This document shows positions 24,174 to 32,420 of a DNA stretch of 64,000 nt, piece by piece. The notes beneath the pieces were generated by a model. It did no database searches. It had not been told where the DNA came from and saw only the letters and a program-made list of their open reading frames with translations. Made by a program: the position numbers and the translations under genes. Numbering within the stretch: position 1 is the first letter of the stretch; each line of letters opens with the position of its first letter. The DNA is from JAVBMP01 sp031552195 (GTDB lineage: Bacteria > Desulfobacterota > Desulfovibrionia > Desulfovibrionales > Desulfovibrionaceae): the NCBI GenBank assembly GCA_031552195.1, contig JAVBMT010000001.1, positions 1 through 64,000 on the forward strand. The letters are read 5' to 3'.

Positions 24174-24689
24174 TTATTCCGCGGCGGTTTCTTCAGCCGG
24201 AGCGGCTTTCGGTTCCACGGCGGCCTTTTTAGCGGCCCGTTCGGCTTTAACCGCTTCGGTTGCGGCGGCCTTGGCCTGGTTGATCAGCTGTTCGGTGGCT
24301 TCGCGTTTGCTTTCCGGAGAAGTGATGTGCTTGCCTTTGGTCAGCTCGATAATCGCCATGGGGGCGCAGTCGCCCTTGCGGGGCATGGCCAGCTTGACCA
24401 CGCGGGTGAAGCCGCCTTCAACGCCTTTGAATTCCGGAGCGATTTCATCAAAAAGGCGTTTCACCAGTTTATGGTTGCCAAGCATGCGATAGGCCTCGCG
24501 GCGGGCGTGCAGTGTGTCTTGCTGGGCAAGGGCGATCAGAGGATCGACCACGCCGCGTATTTCCTTGGCTTTGGTTTCCGTGGTGGTAATACGGCCATAG
24601 GTAAGCACGGCCGTGGCCATATTGCGGAAGAGCGCCTTGCGGTGCGCCGTATTTCTGCCCAGTTTACGGCCTGAATTTTTATGCCTCAT
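24174..24689 (-). CDS. rplQ: 50S ribosomal protein L17
   Basis: L17 is part of the large subunit near the peptide exit tunnel. MRHKNSGRKLGRNTAHRKALFRNM is the diagnostic N-terminus; I chose ATG at 24689 (171 aa) because it begins with that motif and overlaps the rpoA end by 11 bases, with AGGAAG upstream. The core ends near residue 120; the remaining ~50 residues are an Ala/Lys/Glu-rich tail (KAAATEAVKAERAAKKAAVEPK), which E. coli L17 lacks. Last gene of the superoperon, before a terminator at 24114-24149. Confidence 0.97.
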   Translation of the reverse strand: MRHKNSGRKLGRNTAHRKALFRNMATAVLTYGRITTTETKAKEIRGVVDPLIALAQQDTLHARREAYRMLGNHKLVKRLFDEIAPEFKGVEGGFTRVVKLAMPRKGDCAPMAIIELTKGKHITSPESKREATEQLINQAKAAATEAVKAERAAKKAAVEPKAAPAEETAAE

Positions 24690-25722
24690 TTTGCTGCTTC
24701 CTCTTCCATTCCTGGTATTTCTTTTCAAACCCGTCTATTTTCATGCCGAAGTCCAGCCCCATATCACTGAGCACCTTGCGGATTTCATCAAGCGACTTGC
24801 GGCCGAAGTTCTTGGTTTTCAGCATGTCGGATTCGGCTTTCTGCACCAGCTCGCCAACCAGGGAGATGTTCGCTCCCTTCAGGCAGTTAGTGGCGCGCAC
24901 TGAAAGTTCCAAATCGTCAATGGATTTGAACAAAGATTCGTTAAGGTCATTGCTGCCGGAATTGCTTCCCTGCGTTTCACCAGCCACCAGTTCATCAAAA
25001 TTGATGAACACCGAAAGCTGATCTTTAAGGATTTTCGCACTGTAAGCCACCGCGTCTTCCGGGGTGACCGAGCCGTCCGTCCATACTTCCAGGATCAGCT
25101 TGTCGTAGTTGGTCATTTGACCAACGCGGGCCTGTTCAACGGTGTAGGCCACCTTGCGCACCGGCGAATAGCTGGCGTCCATGGCGATAAGGCCTATTTC
25201 ATCGCTGATGCCCTCGTGCATATCAGCCGGAACGTAGCCTTTGCCCATGCGGGCTTCAAGCTCGAAATCCAGCGTCGTATCTTCAGTTATAGTAAAAAGG
25301 TGAGCTTCCGGGTTCAAAACCGCGACATGCTGGTTGCATTTGATGTCGCCAGCCGTAACGGCCCCCTTGCCGGAAGCTTTAAGTTCCAGGCGCTGGGGAG
25401 CGTCTGTGTCCATGGCGATGCGCACCTGCTTGAGGTTAAGCACAACGTCGGTCACATCTTCAAGAACACCGGGAATAGTGGTGAACTCGTGCTGTACGCC
25501 GCTAATTTTCACGGCCACGAAAGCCGCGCCCTGCAAAGAAGCCAGAAGAACCCGGCGCAGAGCGTTGCCTATGGTCGTTCCGTAGCCGCGTTCCAGCGGT
25601 TCGCATATAAATCTGGCGTAGAGGGCGTCTCCGGTCTCGCTTTCACGAGTGATTTTTTCCGGTTTTACCAGTTCAGACCAGTTGCGTGTATTAATAAGCC
25701 TTTCGCCTTGTTTAATGTGCAT
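24679..25722 (-). CDS. rpoA: DNA-directed RNA polymerase subunit alpha
   Basis: The alpha subunit (347 aa) dimerises to start RNA polymerase assembly. The N-terminal domain has EPLERGYGTTIGNALRRVLLASLQGAA, then the dimer region through about residue 235. A flexible linker (ETQGSNSGSNDLNES) precedes the C-terminal domain (about 265-330), whose RATNCLKGANISLVGELVQKAESDMLKTKNFGRKSLDEI helix-hairpin-helix contacts UP elements and activators. It follows rpsD and overlaps rplQ by 11 bases. Confidence 0.98.
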   Translation of the reverse strand: MHIKQGERLINTRNWSELVKPEKITRESETGDALYARFICEPLERGYGTTIGNALRRVLLASLQGAAFVAVKISGVQHEFTTIPGVLEDVTDVVLNLKQVRIAMDTDAPQRLELKASGKGAVTAGDIKCNQHVAVLNPEAHLFTITEDTTLDFELEARMGKGYVPADMHEGISDEIGLIAMDASYSPVRKVAYTVEQARVGQMTNYDKLILEVWTDGSVTPEDAVAYSAKILKDQLSVFINFDELVAGETQGSNSGSNDLNESLFKSIDDLELSVRATNCLKGANISLVGELVQKAESDMLKTKNFGRKSLDEIRKVLSDMGLDFGMKIDGFEKKYQEWKRKQQNEA

Positions 25723-25764
25723 CCTCGCACTCGCTTATTTGGCGCACGCTGCAACGTCGCCCGT

Positions 25765-26391
25765 TTATTTGGAGTAAAGTTCGACAATCAGATGTTCGTT
25801 GATCGGAGTCTGAATGTCTTCGCGTTGCGGAAGAGCCTTAACCACGCCTTTGAAAGAGGCGGCGTCAACTTCAAGCCAGGAGGGACAGCCACGTTTGGCT
25901 ATGGCCTGCTGAGCTTCGGCCAGAACAGGAACCTTGCGGTTCTTTTCCGGAACTTCCAAAACGTCGCCCGCATAAATCTTCAAGGAGGGAATGTCCACTT
26001 TGTGCCCGTTAAGGGTGAACATGCCGTGCCTGACAAGCTGTCTGGCCTGCTGGCGGGAGTTGGCGAAGCCCATGCGGTAAATCACGTTGTCCAGGCGGCG
26101 CTCCAGCATAAACAGCAGGTTGCTGCCGGTAATGCCCTTGGCCATATCCGCCTTGGTGAAGTAATTACGGAACTGGCGTTCCAACACGCCGTAAATGCGG
26201 CGCACTTTCTGCTTTTCGCGAAGCTGCAAAGCGTAATCGGAAACTTTTTTACGGGCTCTGCCGTGGGTTCCCGGAGCATAGGGGCGACGTTCAAAAGCGC
26301 ATTTCTCGCTGGTGCAGCGGTCGCCTTTCAGAAAAAGCTTGCTGCCTTCGCGCCTGCACAAACGGCATTTAGATTCGTTGTATTTAGCCAC
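25765..26391 (-). CDS. rpsD: 30S ribosomal protein S4, zinc-binding (C+) form
   Basis: S4 is a primary 16S rRNA-binding assembly protein, and in many bacteria represses its own operon. The 208-residue sequence has the N-terminal Cys cluster C9-LC12...C26...C31, so it is the zinc form, then the S4 RNA-binding domain (about 95-160: RRLDNVIYRMGFANSRQQARQLVRHGMFTLNGHKVDIPS). It lies between rpsK and rpoA, 15 bases after rpsK. Confidence 0.98.
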   Translation of the reverse strand: MAKYNESKCRLCRREGSKLFLKGDRCTSEKCAFERRPYAPGTHGRARKKVSDYALQLREKQKVRRIYGVLERQFRNYFTKADMAKGITGSNLLFMLERRLDNVIYRMGFANSRQQARQLVRHGMFTLNGHKVDIPSLKIYAGDVLEVPEKNRKVPVLAEAQQAIAKRGCPSWLEVDAASFKGVVKALPQREDIQTPINEHLIVELYSK

Positions 26392-26406
26392 GATGACTCT
26401 CCTGAA

Positions 26407-26796
26407 CTAGACGCGGCGCCGCTTCGGCGGGCGGCATCCGTTATGGGGAATGGGGGTTATGTCGCGGATAAAGGCAACTTTAAACCCTGCGTTGTTAATA
26501 GCCCGCATGGCGGATTCGCGGCCCGAACCGGGGCCGGTGACATACACGCCGACTGTGCGCATGCCGTTTTCCTGCGCCTTGCGCGCCGCCTGTTCAGCTG
26601 CTACCTGCGCGGCGAACGGGGTTGACTTGCGCGACCCTTTGAAGCCCGCCTGTCCGGCGCTGGCCCAACTGATGGTGTTGCCGCGGGTGTCGGTGAAAGT
26701 AATGATGGTATTGTTAAAAGAGGCCTGAATGTGGGCCATGCCCACCGGGACATTCTTTTTCTCTTTCTTTTTTACTGCACGTTTGGCTTTGGCCAT
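26407..26796 (-). CDS. rpsK: 30S ribosomal protein S11
   Basis: S11 forms the platform of the 30S subunit near the mRNA exit. The 129-residue protein has a basic N-terminus, GMAHIQASFNNTIITFTDTRGN, and the C-terminal HNGCRPPKRRRV signature. It is 129 bases after rpsM; that gap holds no clear gene or terminator. Confidence 0.98.
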   Translation of the reverse strand: MAKAKRAVKKKEKKNVPVGMAHIQASFNNTIITFTDTRGNTISWASAGQAGFKGSRKSTPFAAQVAAEQAARKAQENGMRTVGVYVTGPGSGRESAMRAINNAGFKVAFIRDITPIPHNGCRPPKRRRV

Positions 26797-26925
26797 GACT
26801 GCACTCGCAAAAGTTTAAAATAAATCCGTCACCTTAAGCCGCAAGAACCAGCCTTGAACCAGCCCCGCACCCTTCGGCGCCTTGCCCCGAGAAAACGGGA
26901 CACAACAAATTACAACAGCAGAAGG

Positions 26926-27294
26926 CTACTTCTTGCGCGGCGTGGCGCCGCGGCGCGGCCCCTTGCGGGTGCGCGCGTTAGTGTGGGTGCGCTGGCCGCG
27001 GCAGGGCAAACCCTTGCGGTGGCGCAAGCCACGGTAGCAGCCTATATCCATAAGGCGTTTGATGTTCGAAGAAACATCACGGCGCAAATCGCCTTCCACC
27101 TTGTGGTTCTGCTCTATTTCTTTACGGACTTCATTGATTTCGTCCGCGGAAAGGTCGTCTATGCCACGGGTCCAGTTGATGCCCGTGGTATCAAGAATTT
27201 TAAGCGCGGTAGCGCGACCGATGCCGTAAATATAGGTAAGAGCTATATCGGCACGTTTGCCTCTGGGCAGATCAACACCTGCTATTCTAGCCAC
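26926..27294 (-). CDS. rpsM: 30S ribosomal protein S13
   Basis: S13 bridges the 30S head and the 50S subunit and contacts P-site tRNA. The 122-residue protein starts ARIAGVDLPRGKRADIALTYIYGIGRATA and ends with the basic tail RGQRTHTNARTRKGPRRGATPRKK. It follows rpmJ by 19 bases. Confidence 0.98.
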   Translation of the reverse strand: MARIAGVDLPRGKRADIALTYIYGIGRATALKILDTTGINWTRGIDDLSADEINEVRKEIEQNHKVEGDLRRDVSSNIKRLMDIGCYRGLRHRKGLPCRGQRTHTNARTRKGPRRGATPRKK

Positions 27295-27313
27295 TTTACG
27301 ACTCCTGCTTCAC

Positions 27314-27427
27314 TTAGCCCTGACGCTGTTTATGCCGGGGGTTATCGCAGATTACCCTCAAAACGCCCTGACGGCGTATAACCTTGCACTTGGGGCAGAT
27401 GCGCTTTACTGAAGGCCTTACTTTCAT
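27314..27427 (-). CDS. rpmJ: 50S ribosomal protein L36, zinc-binding form
   Basis: The 37-residue protein MKVRPSVKRICPKCKVIRR has the C...C...C...H pattern of the C+ paralogue (C11, C14, C27, H32). ATG at 27427 is preceded by GGGAG with a 7-base spacer. It is the first gene downstream of a likely internal promoter (27514-27542) and heads the alpha-operon part: rpmJ-rpsM-rpsK-rpsD-rpoA-rplQ. Confidence 0.97.
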   Translation of the reverse strand: MKVRPSVKRICPKCKVIRRQGVLRVICDNPRHKQRQG

Positions 27428-27513
27428 AAGAAAACTCCCATAACAAAATCCACAGTTATTCCGCCGAAGCCGGTAAGAGAACCGAAAAAGTATACCGGTT
27501 ACCGGAACGGAGA

Positions 27514-27542
27514 AAGGTAGCACCAAACATAAAGTCAGTCAA
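27514..27542 (-). promoter_or_regulatory. Likely internal promoter for rpmJ and the alpha operon
   Basis: On the minus strand TTGACT (27537-27542) and TACCTT (27514-27519) are 17 bases apart, and the -10 is preceded by TG-C, an extended -10. The -35 sits inside the palindrome AAGTCAG-TCAA-CTGACTT (27532-27549), which could also act as an operator or weak terminator of the map message. It lies about 90 bases upstream of rpmJ. Confidence 0.5.
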
Positions 27543-27583
27543 CTGACTTTTTTCTGAATCAACAAGCGGATAAGGCACAGGCC

Positions 27584-28345
27584 TCAAGCGCCCAAAATTA
27601 CTGGCCCGTGCGAGGTAACTGCCACGCTGTGCTCAAAGTGGGCCGATAGTTTCCGGTCGCGCGTCACCGCCGTCCAGTCGTCATCAAGGATGTCGACTTC
27701 CCAGGTTCCCAAAGCCAACATCGGTTCTATAGCCAGCACCATGCCTGTTTCCAGGGGAAGGCCGCCGACATTGCTGAGGTAGTTGGGTATCTCCGGTTTT
27801 TCATGCAGGTTCCGTCCTATGCCGTGGCCGACGAAACGGCGTATTATCGCCAGATTGTGGGCCTCGGCATGTTTTTGCACCGCAAGGGAGATATCGCCCA
27901 GCGTGTTGCCTTCACGCGCCTGCTTTACAGCCAGGTCAAGGCTTTCTCTGGTCACCTTGATCAGGTTTTCGGCTTCCGGGCTGACCTGACCGACAGGAAC
28001 AGTACGGGCCGCGTCGCCGAAAAAGCCTTCAAATACAACGCCCATATCAAAGCTGACGATATCGCCTTCCTTCAAAACGCGGCGTTCCGAGGGGAAGCCG
28101 TGCACCACTTCTTCGTTGACGGAGCAACAAAGAGCGTAAGGGAAGCCGCCATAGCCCTGAAAAGCCGGGCGAACTTTATGCAGCAGGCACATGTCCTGCG
28201 CTATTTCTTCAAAGAACATGGTCTTGCGGCCGGGTTTGACCTCCGCAATCATAGCGTCGAGGATTTTCCTCACGATACGGTTGGCCTCGTGCATCAAGGC
28301 TATTTCGTTATCGTTTTTAAGAAAAACGCCTCTGGACTTTTTCAC
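27584..28345 (-). CDS. map: Methionine aminopeptidase, type I
   Basis: MAP removes the initiator methionine from nascent proteins using two metal ions. In the 253-residue sequence the ligands appear in order: SFDMGVVFEGFFGDAART (two Asp), FVGHGIGRNLHEKP (His), AIEPML (Glu), and HFEHSVAVT (Glu). The N-terminus KNDNEIALMHEANRIV is typical. Start overlaps the secY stop by 4 bases (ATGA), so translation is coupled to secY. adk, often between these genes in other bacteria, is absent here. Confidence 0.97.
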   Translation of the reverse strand: MKKSRGVFLKNDNEIALMHEANRIVRKILDAMIAEVKPGRKTMFFEEIAQDMCLLHKVRPAFQGYGGFPYALCCSVNEEVVHGFPSERRVLKEGDIVSFDMGVVFEGFFGDAARTVPVGQVSPEAENLIKVTRESLDLAVKQAREGNTLGDISLAVQKHAEAHNLAIIRRFVGHGIGRNLHEKPEIPNYLSNVGGLPLETGMVLAIEPMLALGTWEVDILDDDWTAVTRDRKLSAHFEHSVAVTSHGPVILGA

Positions 28346-29658
28346 CCGTTACGCCCCTTGATGCGCTGCTTTTTATCAAGCAGGCCTTGGTACTGGCGCG
28401 AAATCAGGTGAGATTCGACCTGCGACATGAAGTCCATGGCCACGCCCACTACGATCAGGAGGCTGGTGCCGCCATAGTAGAAGGGAATGCCCACGTTATA
28501 CATCAGAATCTGGGGCAGCACGCAGATAAGAGCGATATAGAGCGCCCCCCATATAGTGATGCGGCTGAGAACCTTGTCTATATATTCCTGGGTTTTGATG
28601 CCGGGGCGTATTCCTGGCACGAAACCGCCCTGTTTCTTCAGGTTTTCCGCAATGTCTTTAGGATCGAAGATTATGGCGGTGTAGAAAAAGCTGAAGAAAA
28701 TAATCAGGCTGACGAACAGTATGTTATACAGCACCGAAGTTGGCGAAAACCATGCGCTGACGGTCTGGGCCCATGCGGCGGTGGAAAACTGCGCCACAGT
28801 GGCCGGGAACATCAGCAGGCTTGACGCGAAGATGGGCGGAATGACGCCGGCGGTGTTCACCTTGAGGGGCAAATGGGTGGTTTGACCGCCCATCATCTTG
28901 CGGCCCACCTGACGCTTGGCGTAGTGGATGGGAATGCGGCGCTGGCCGCGTTCCACGAAGATGATGAAAACGAGCACGGCCGCCATCAGCACCAGGGCGC
29001 CGAGGCCGAGCAGCACGCCCATGCCGCCGGAGGAAACCATGCCGTAAAAACGGTAAAGCCCTCCGGGAATGCCGGCCACTATGCCGGAAAAGATAATAAG
29101 CGAAATGCCGTTGCCTATGCCTTTTTCCGTCATGCGTTCGCCTATCCACATGATGAGGATGGTTCCCGCGGTCATGGTGATCACCGTGATCAGGCGGAAG
29201 CTCCAGCCGTGGGTTATGACCACGCTGGCTCCGCCCGGGCTATGCATGTTTTCAAGCGCGAAAGCGAGGCCCAACCCCTGAATAAGGGTGATAAGCACCG
29301 TGCCGTAGCGCGTATATTGGGTTATTTTCTTGCGGCCGGCCGCGCCTTCTTCCTTGGCGACGCGCTTCAGCTCCGGGCTCACCACCTGCAAAAGCTGGAT
29401 GATGATGGACGAGGAGATGTAAGGCATGACGCCGAGGGCGAAAATGGACACCTGCTTCAGGCCGCCACCAGAGAACATGTCAAAGAGGTTAAGCAGACTT
29501 GAAGCACTGGCGAAAAAATCCGCCATTGCGCCGGCGTTTACACCGGGAATGGGCACGTGAATGCCTATCCGGTAAAAAATAAGCAGCAAAAATGTCCAGC
29601 CCAGTTTTTTCCGCAGGTCTGGCAGATTGGCCAAATTATCAATTCCGCTTAATGCCAC
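28342..29658 (-). CDS. secY: Preprotein translocase subunit SecY
   Basis: SecY is the channel of the Sec translocon in the inner membrane. The 438-residue protein has ten hydrophobic segments beginning with KLGWTFLLLIFYRIG, the plug region after GVNAGAMADFF, and cytoplasmic loops such as FVERGQRRIPIHYAKRQVG and KKQGGFVPGIRPG that contact the ribosome and SecA. The start lies 2 bases after the rplO stop. Ends with KGRNG. Confidence 0.98.
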   Translation of the reverse strand: MALSGIDNLANLPDLRKKLGWTFLLLIFYRIGIHVPIPGVNAGAMADFFASASSLLNLFDMFSGGGLKQVSIFALGVMPYISSSIIIQLLQVVSPELKRVAKEEGAAGRKKITQYTRYGTVLITLIQGLGLAFALENMHSPGGASVVITHGWSFRLITVITMTAGTILIMWIGERMTEKGIGNGISLIIFSGIVAGIPGGLYRFYGMVSSGGMGVLLGLGALVLMAAVLVFIIFVERGQRRIPIHYAKRQVGRKMMGGQTTHLPLKVNTAGVIPPIFASSLLMFPATVAQFSTAAWAQTVSAWFSPTSVLYNILFVSLIIFFSFFYTAIIFDPKDIAENLKKQGGFVPGIRPGIKTQEYIDKVLSRITIWGALYIALICVLPQILMYNVGIPFYYGGTSLLIVVGVAMDFMSQVESHLISRQYQGLLDKKQRIKGRNG

Positions 29659-29660
29659 AG

Positions 29661-30107
29661 TTAACCTTCCAGTGCCTTGGCAGTGCCGCCGGCTTTCTGA
29701 ATTTTTTCCAAAGCCGAGGCGCTGAATTTATGGGCCTCGACCGTAAGGGCCGAGTTCAACTCGCCGCCAGCGAGAATCTTGACCGGGCAGCCGAAACGGG
29801 CCAGGCCCCTGGCGTATATTTCGTCCAGGCTGATCTCCGCTTTGCCTTCAAAGGCGGCAACCAGGCGGTCAAGGTTAATCACTTCATAGGTTACCTTGAA
29901 GGGATTTTTGAAGCCGTGCTTAGGCAAACGGCGTTGCAGGGGCATCTGGCCGCCTTCAAAGCCGGCGGGCACGCCGCCGCCGGAGCGGGCGTTCTGGCCC
30001 TTGTGGCCTTTGCCGGAGGTGCCGCCTTTGCCGGAGGCACCGCCGCGGCCGAGGCGCTTGCGGTTTTTACGTTCTTCAGGAAACGGATATAATTCATGCA
30101 GTTGCAT
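29661..30107 (-). CDS. rplO: 50S ribosomal protein L15
   Basis: L15 is a late-assembling large-subunit protein. The 148 residues begin with MQLHELYPFPEERKNRKRLGRG and have the Gly/Lys-rich N-terminal extension GGASGKGGTSGKGHKGQNARSGGG. Its ATG overlaps the rpmD TGA by one base (TGATG), indicating coupling. Confidence 0.97.
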   Translation of the reverse strand: MQLHELYPFPEERKNRKRLGRGGASGKGGTSGKGHKGQNARSGGGVPAGFEGGQMPLQRRLPKHGFKNPFKVTYEVINLDRLVAAFEGKAEISLDEIYARGLARFGCPVKILAGGELNSALTVEAHKFSASALEKIQKAGGTAKALEG

Positions 30108-30277
30108 CAGGAAATAACCTCCACCATATGCTCAACCTTGGATAACATGCCACGCATGGCGGCATTGTCCTGAACCTCTTTAACCATATGGATCTTACGC
30201 AGACCCAAGGCGGCCAAAACAGCCCTCTGCTTGGGGTTACATCCAATTTTGCTGCGAATAAGCTTGACTTTAAGCAT
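30107..30277 (-). CDS. rpmD: 50S ribosomal protein L30
   Basis: The 56-residue protein MLKVKLIRSKIGCNPKQRAV with GLRKIHMVKEV is standard L30. ATG at 30277 is preferred because it starts the conserved domain; a longer frame upstream has no support. It follows rpsE after 84 bases that hold no clear feature. Confidence 0.95.
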   Translation of the reverse strand: MLKVKLIRSKIGCNPKQRAVLAALGLRKIHMVKEVQDNAAMRGMLSKVEHMVEVIS

Positions 30278-30361
30278 GGCAAATACCTTAAGTGCCTTTA
30301 GTTTTGAAACGCGCCTGCCAAGTCCGCCCGTCATTAAGAAAGGCGGATGCGGCCGGTTAAC

Positions 30362-30853
30362 TTACTTACGGGGCGCGGTCAGGCTTTTGCCGCGCACTTC
30401 GCTGACATGGTCAGCGCTGCGCAGGGAAGCCAGCCCTTCAACGGTTGCGCGCAACACGTTATGCGGGTTGTTGGTGCCCAGGGCCTTGGCCAGCACATCG
30501 GAAACGCCAGCGGCTTCCATAACGGCGCGAACCGCGCCGCCGGCGATGATGCCGGTACCTTTGGAAGCCGGCTTGAGCATAACGCGGCCGGCGCCGAATT
30601 CACCAAGCACCTCATAGGGCAGGGTGCCGTCAACAAGGGGCACCCGTATCATATTCTTGCGGGCGCGTTCCGTGGCTTTGCGCAGGGCTTCGGGAACTTC
30701 CTGGGCTTTGCCCAGGCCGTAGCCCACCCCGCCATTGCCGTCGCCAACCACAACCAGGGCGGAAAAACTGAAGCGACGGCCACCTTTCACAACTTTGGCG
30801 ACTCGGTTGAGGGCAACAACCTTCTCAACCATTCCGAGTTCATTCTGTTCCAT
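30362..30853 (-). CDS. rpsE: 30S ribosomal protein S5
   Basis: S5 lines the mRNA entry channel and affects decoding accuracy. The 163-residue product begins MEQNELGMVEKVVALNRVAKVVKGGRRFSF with the double-stranded RNA-binding-like N-domain, then VGDGNGGVGYGLGKAQEVPEA and the C-domain with GTGIIAGGAVRAVMEAAGVSDVLAK. It starts 34 bases past rplR. Confidence 0.98.
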   Translation of the reverse strand: MEQNELGMVEKVVALNRVAKVVKGGRRFSFSALVVVGDGNGGVGYGLGKAQEVPEALRKATERARKNMIRVPLVDGTLPYEVLGEFGAGRVMLKPASKGTGIIAGGAVRAVMEAAGVSDVLAKALGTNNPHNVLRATVEGLASLRSADHVSEVRGKSLTAPRK

Positions 30854-30887
30854 TTATGGTTCCTACCAAAAGTTTAGAGTGCGCGGC

Positions 30888-31247
30888 CTAAAATTCAAGG
30901 CCGGCTTCACGCGCGCCATTGGCCACAGCCTGGATGCGTCCATGATAAAGGTACCCGTTACGGTCGAAAACCACGCGGGAGATATTCTTTTCCTTGGCCA
31001 GGCGGGCTATTTCCTTACCCACGGCCTCGGCTCCGGCTTTGTTGCCGCCGGCTTCGGTTCCGGCCTTTTTCAAGGTCAGGGTGGAGGCCGCGACAATGGT
31101 TTTTCCGATAGTGTCGTCCACTATCTGGGCGTAAGTGTGCAGGTTGGACCTGAACACCACAAGGCGGGGACGCTCCGGCGTGCCGGAAACTTTTTTACGA
31201 ATGCGCACTGTGCGGCGCTTTCTGGATTCTTCTTTGGTCATTTTCAT
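30888..31247 (-). CDS. rplR: 50S ribosomal protein L18
   Basis: L18 binds 5S rRNA and brings it into the large subunit. The 119 residues include the basic N-terminus EESRKRRTVRIRKKVSG, RPRLVVFRSNLHTYAQIVDD, and the C-terminal FDRNGYLYHGRIQAVANGAREAGLEF. It follows rplF by 15 bases. Confidence 0.98.
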   Translation of the reverse strand: MKMTKEESRKRRTVRIRKKVSGTPERPRLVVFRSNLHTYAQIVDDTIGKTIVAASTLTLKKAGTEAGGNKAGAEAVGKEIARLAKEKNISRVVFDRNGYLYHGRIQAVANGAREAGLEF

Positions 31248-31262
31248 GGTAACTGCCTGCCC

Positions 31263-31802
31263 TTACTTCTTGCCGCCGGATTTGCCGGCCTTGCGGCGAA
31301 TCTGCTCGTTTTCATAACGGATGCCCTTGCCTTTATAAGGTTCAGGCTTGCGCAGACGGCGAATGCGGGCGCAGATTTCGCCAACCAGCTGCTTGTCGGA
31401 ACCGCTGATGGTGAGCTTCTGCCCGTCAACCTTGGCTTCAACGCCAGCCGGAAGCTCAACGACGACCGGGTGGGAAAATCCCAGAGCCAGTTCGATCATA
31501 CTGCCTTTAACGGCGACCTTGTAGCCGACGCCGATAACTTCCATGGTTTTGGAAAAGCCCTGATGCACGCCGTTTATGCAGTTGGCCAGAAGGGTGCGGC
31601 GCAGGCCGTGCTGAGCCCTGGCTTCGCGGCTGTCGTCTTTTCTGGTTATTTCAACATTGCCGTCTTTAAGCGCGTATTCAAGCAGGGCGCTCACGGGCGT
31701 ATGCAGAGACCCCTTGGGGCCTTTTACCTCTACCGCGTTCTGACCGATTTTCACCTCGACACCGGAGGGAATCGGAATGGGTTTTTTACCTATTCTTGAC
31801 AT
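31263..31802 (-). CDS. rplF: 50S ribosomal protein L6
   Basis: L6 lies at the base of the L7/L12 stalk near the factor-binding site. The 179-residue protein starts SRIGKKPIPIPSGVEVKI and closes with PEPYKGKGIRYENEQIRRKAGKSGGKK, the family signature. It follows rpsH by 9 bases. Confidence 0.98.
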   Translation of the reverse strand: MSRIGKKPIPIPSGVEVKIGQNAVEVKGPKGSLHTPVSALLEYALKDGNVEITRKDDSREARAQHGLRRTLLANCINGVHQGFSKTMEVIGVGYKVAVKGSMIELALGFSHPVVVELPAGVEAKVDGQKLTISGSDKQLVGEICARIRRLRKPEPYKGKGIRYENEQIRRKAGKSGGKK

Positions 31803-31811
31803 AGCTGCACC

Positions 31812-32195
31812 TTACCAGATTTCACACAAAAGTTCGCCGCCCACTTTTCGAGCGTGAGCGGTACTGCCTTCCAAAACACCGCTGGAAGTGGAAAGTATGC
31901 AGATACCCAGCCCGTTCTGCACGGGCGGGATGTCAAGAGAACCGACGTAAACCCTGCGGCCGGGCTTGCTGATGCGCTGGAGGCCGGCAATGGCGGGTTT
32001 TCCCTTGTGATATTTCAGGGCGATTTTGATATCGCTCCCGTCGAGGGTCACATCGTTCACATACCCTTCCTGCTTGAGGATGGCGGCTATTGATTCCTTC
32101 ATCTTCGAGCGCGGCACACTTACTTCCTTATGCAGGGCCAAGTGAGCGTTGCGGATACGCGTAAGCATATCGGCAATAGGATCGGACAACATCAT
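31812..32195 (-). CDS. rpsH: 30S ribosomal protein S8
   Basis: S8 binds helix 21 of 16S rRNA, and in E. coli represses the spc operon. The 127-residue protein begins MMLSDPIADMLTRIRNAH and ends with STSSGVLEGSTAHARKVGGELLCEIW. AAGGAG precedes two adjacent ATGs (32195, 32192); either may be used. Confidence 0.97.
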   Translation of the reverse strand: MMLSDPIADMLTRIRNAHLALHKEVSVPRSKMKESIAAILKQEGYVNDVTLDGSDIKIALKYHKGKPAIAGLQRISKPGRRVYVGSLDIPPVQNGLGICILSTSSGVLEGSTAHARKVGGELLCEIW

Positions 32196-32224
32196 TTAAC
32201 TCCTTATTAAATAGGCCGGCGCGA

Positions 32225-32410
32225 TTACCAGCTGGCTTTGCGCACGCCGGGAAGTTCGCCGCGCAGGGACATGTTGCGGAAGCAGATACGGCAAAGGCCG
32301 AATTTGCGGATATACGAACGCGGGCGTCCGCAGATCGGGCAACGGTTGTACTGGCGGGAGCTGAACTTGGGCTTGCGCGAAGCTTTTACTTCAAGGGCTG
32401 TACGAGACAA
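32225..32410 (-). CDS. rpsN: 30S ribosomal protein S14, type Z, with TTG start
   Basis: Zinc-type S14 sits in the 30S head. The 61-residue product has CPIC...CRIC zinc ligands and begins SRTALEVKASRKPKF. The start codon is TTG at 32410: AAGGAG lies exactly 6 bases upstream, and the next frame upstream (to 32443) has no ribosome-binding site and non-conserved residues. The length equals that of other type Z S14 proteins. Confidence 0.95.
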   Translation of the reverse strand: MSRTALEVKASRKPKFSSRQYNRCPICGRPRSYIRKFGLCRICFRNMSLRGELPGVRKASW

Positions 32411-32420
32411 GGTAGACTCC

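Noticed and set aside
25117..26625. 502-residue plus-strand open frame
   Set aside because: It lies opposite rpoA, rpsD and rpsK and is explained by GC-rich third positions.
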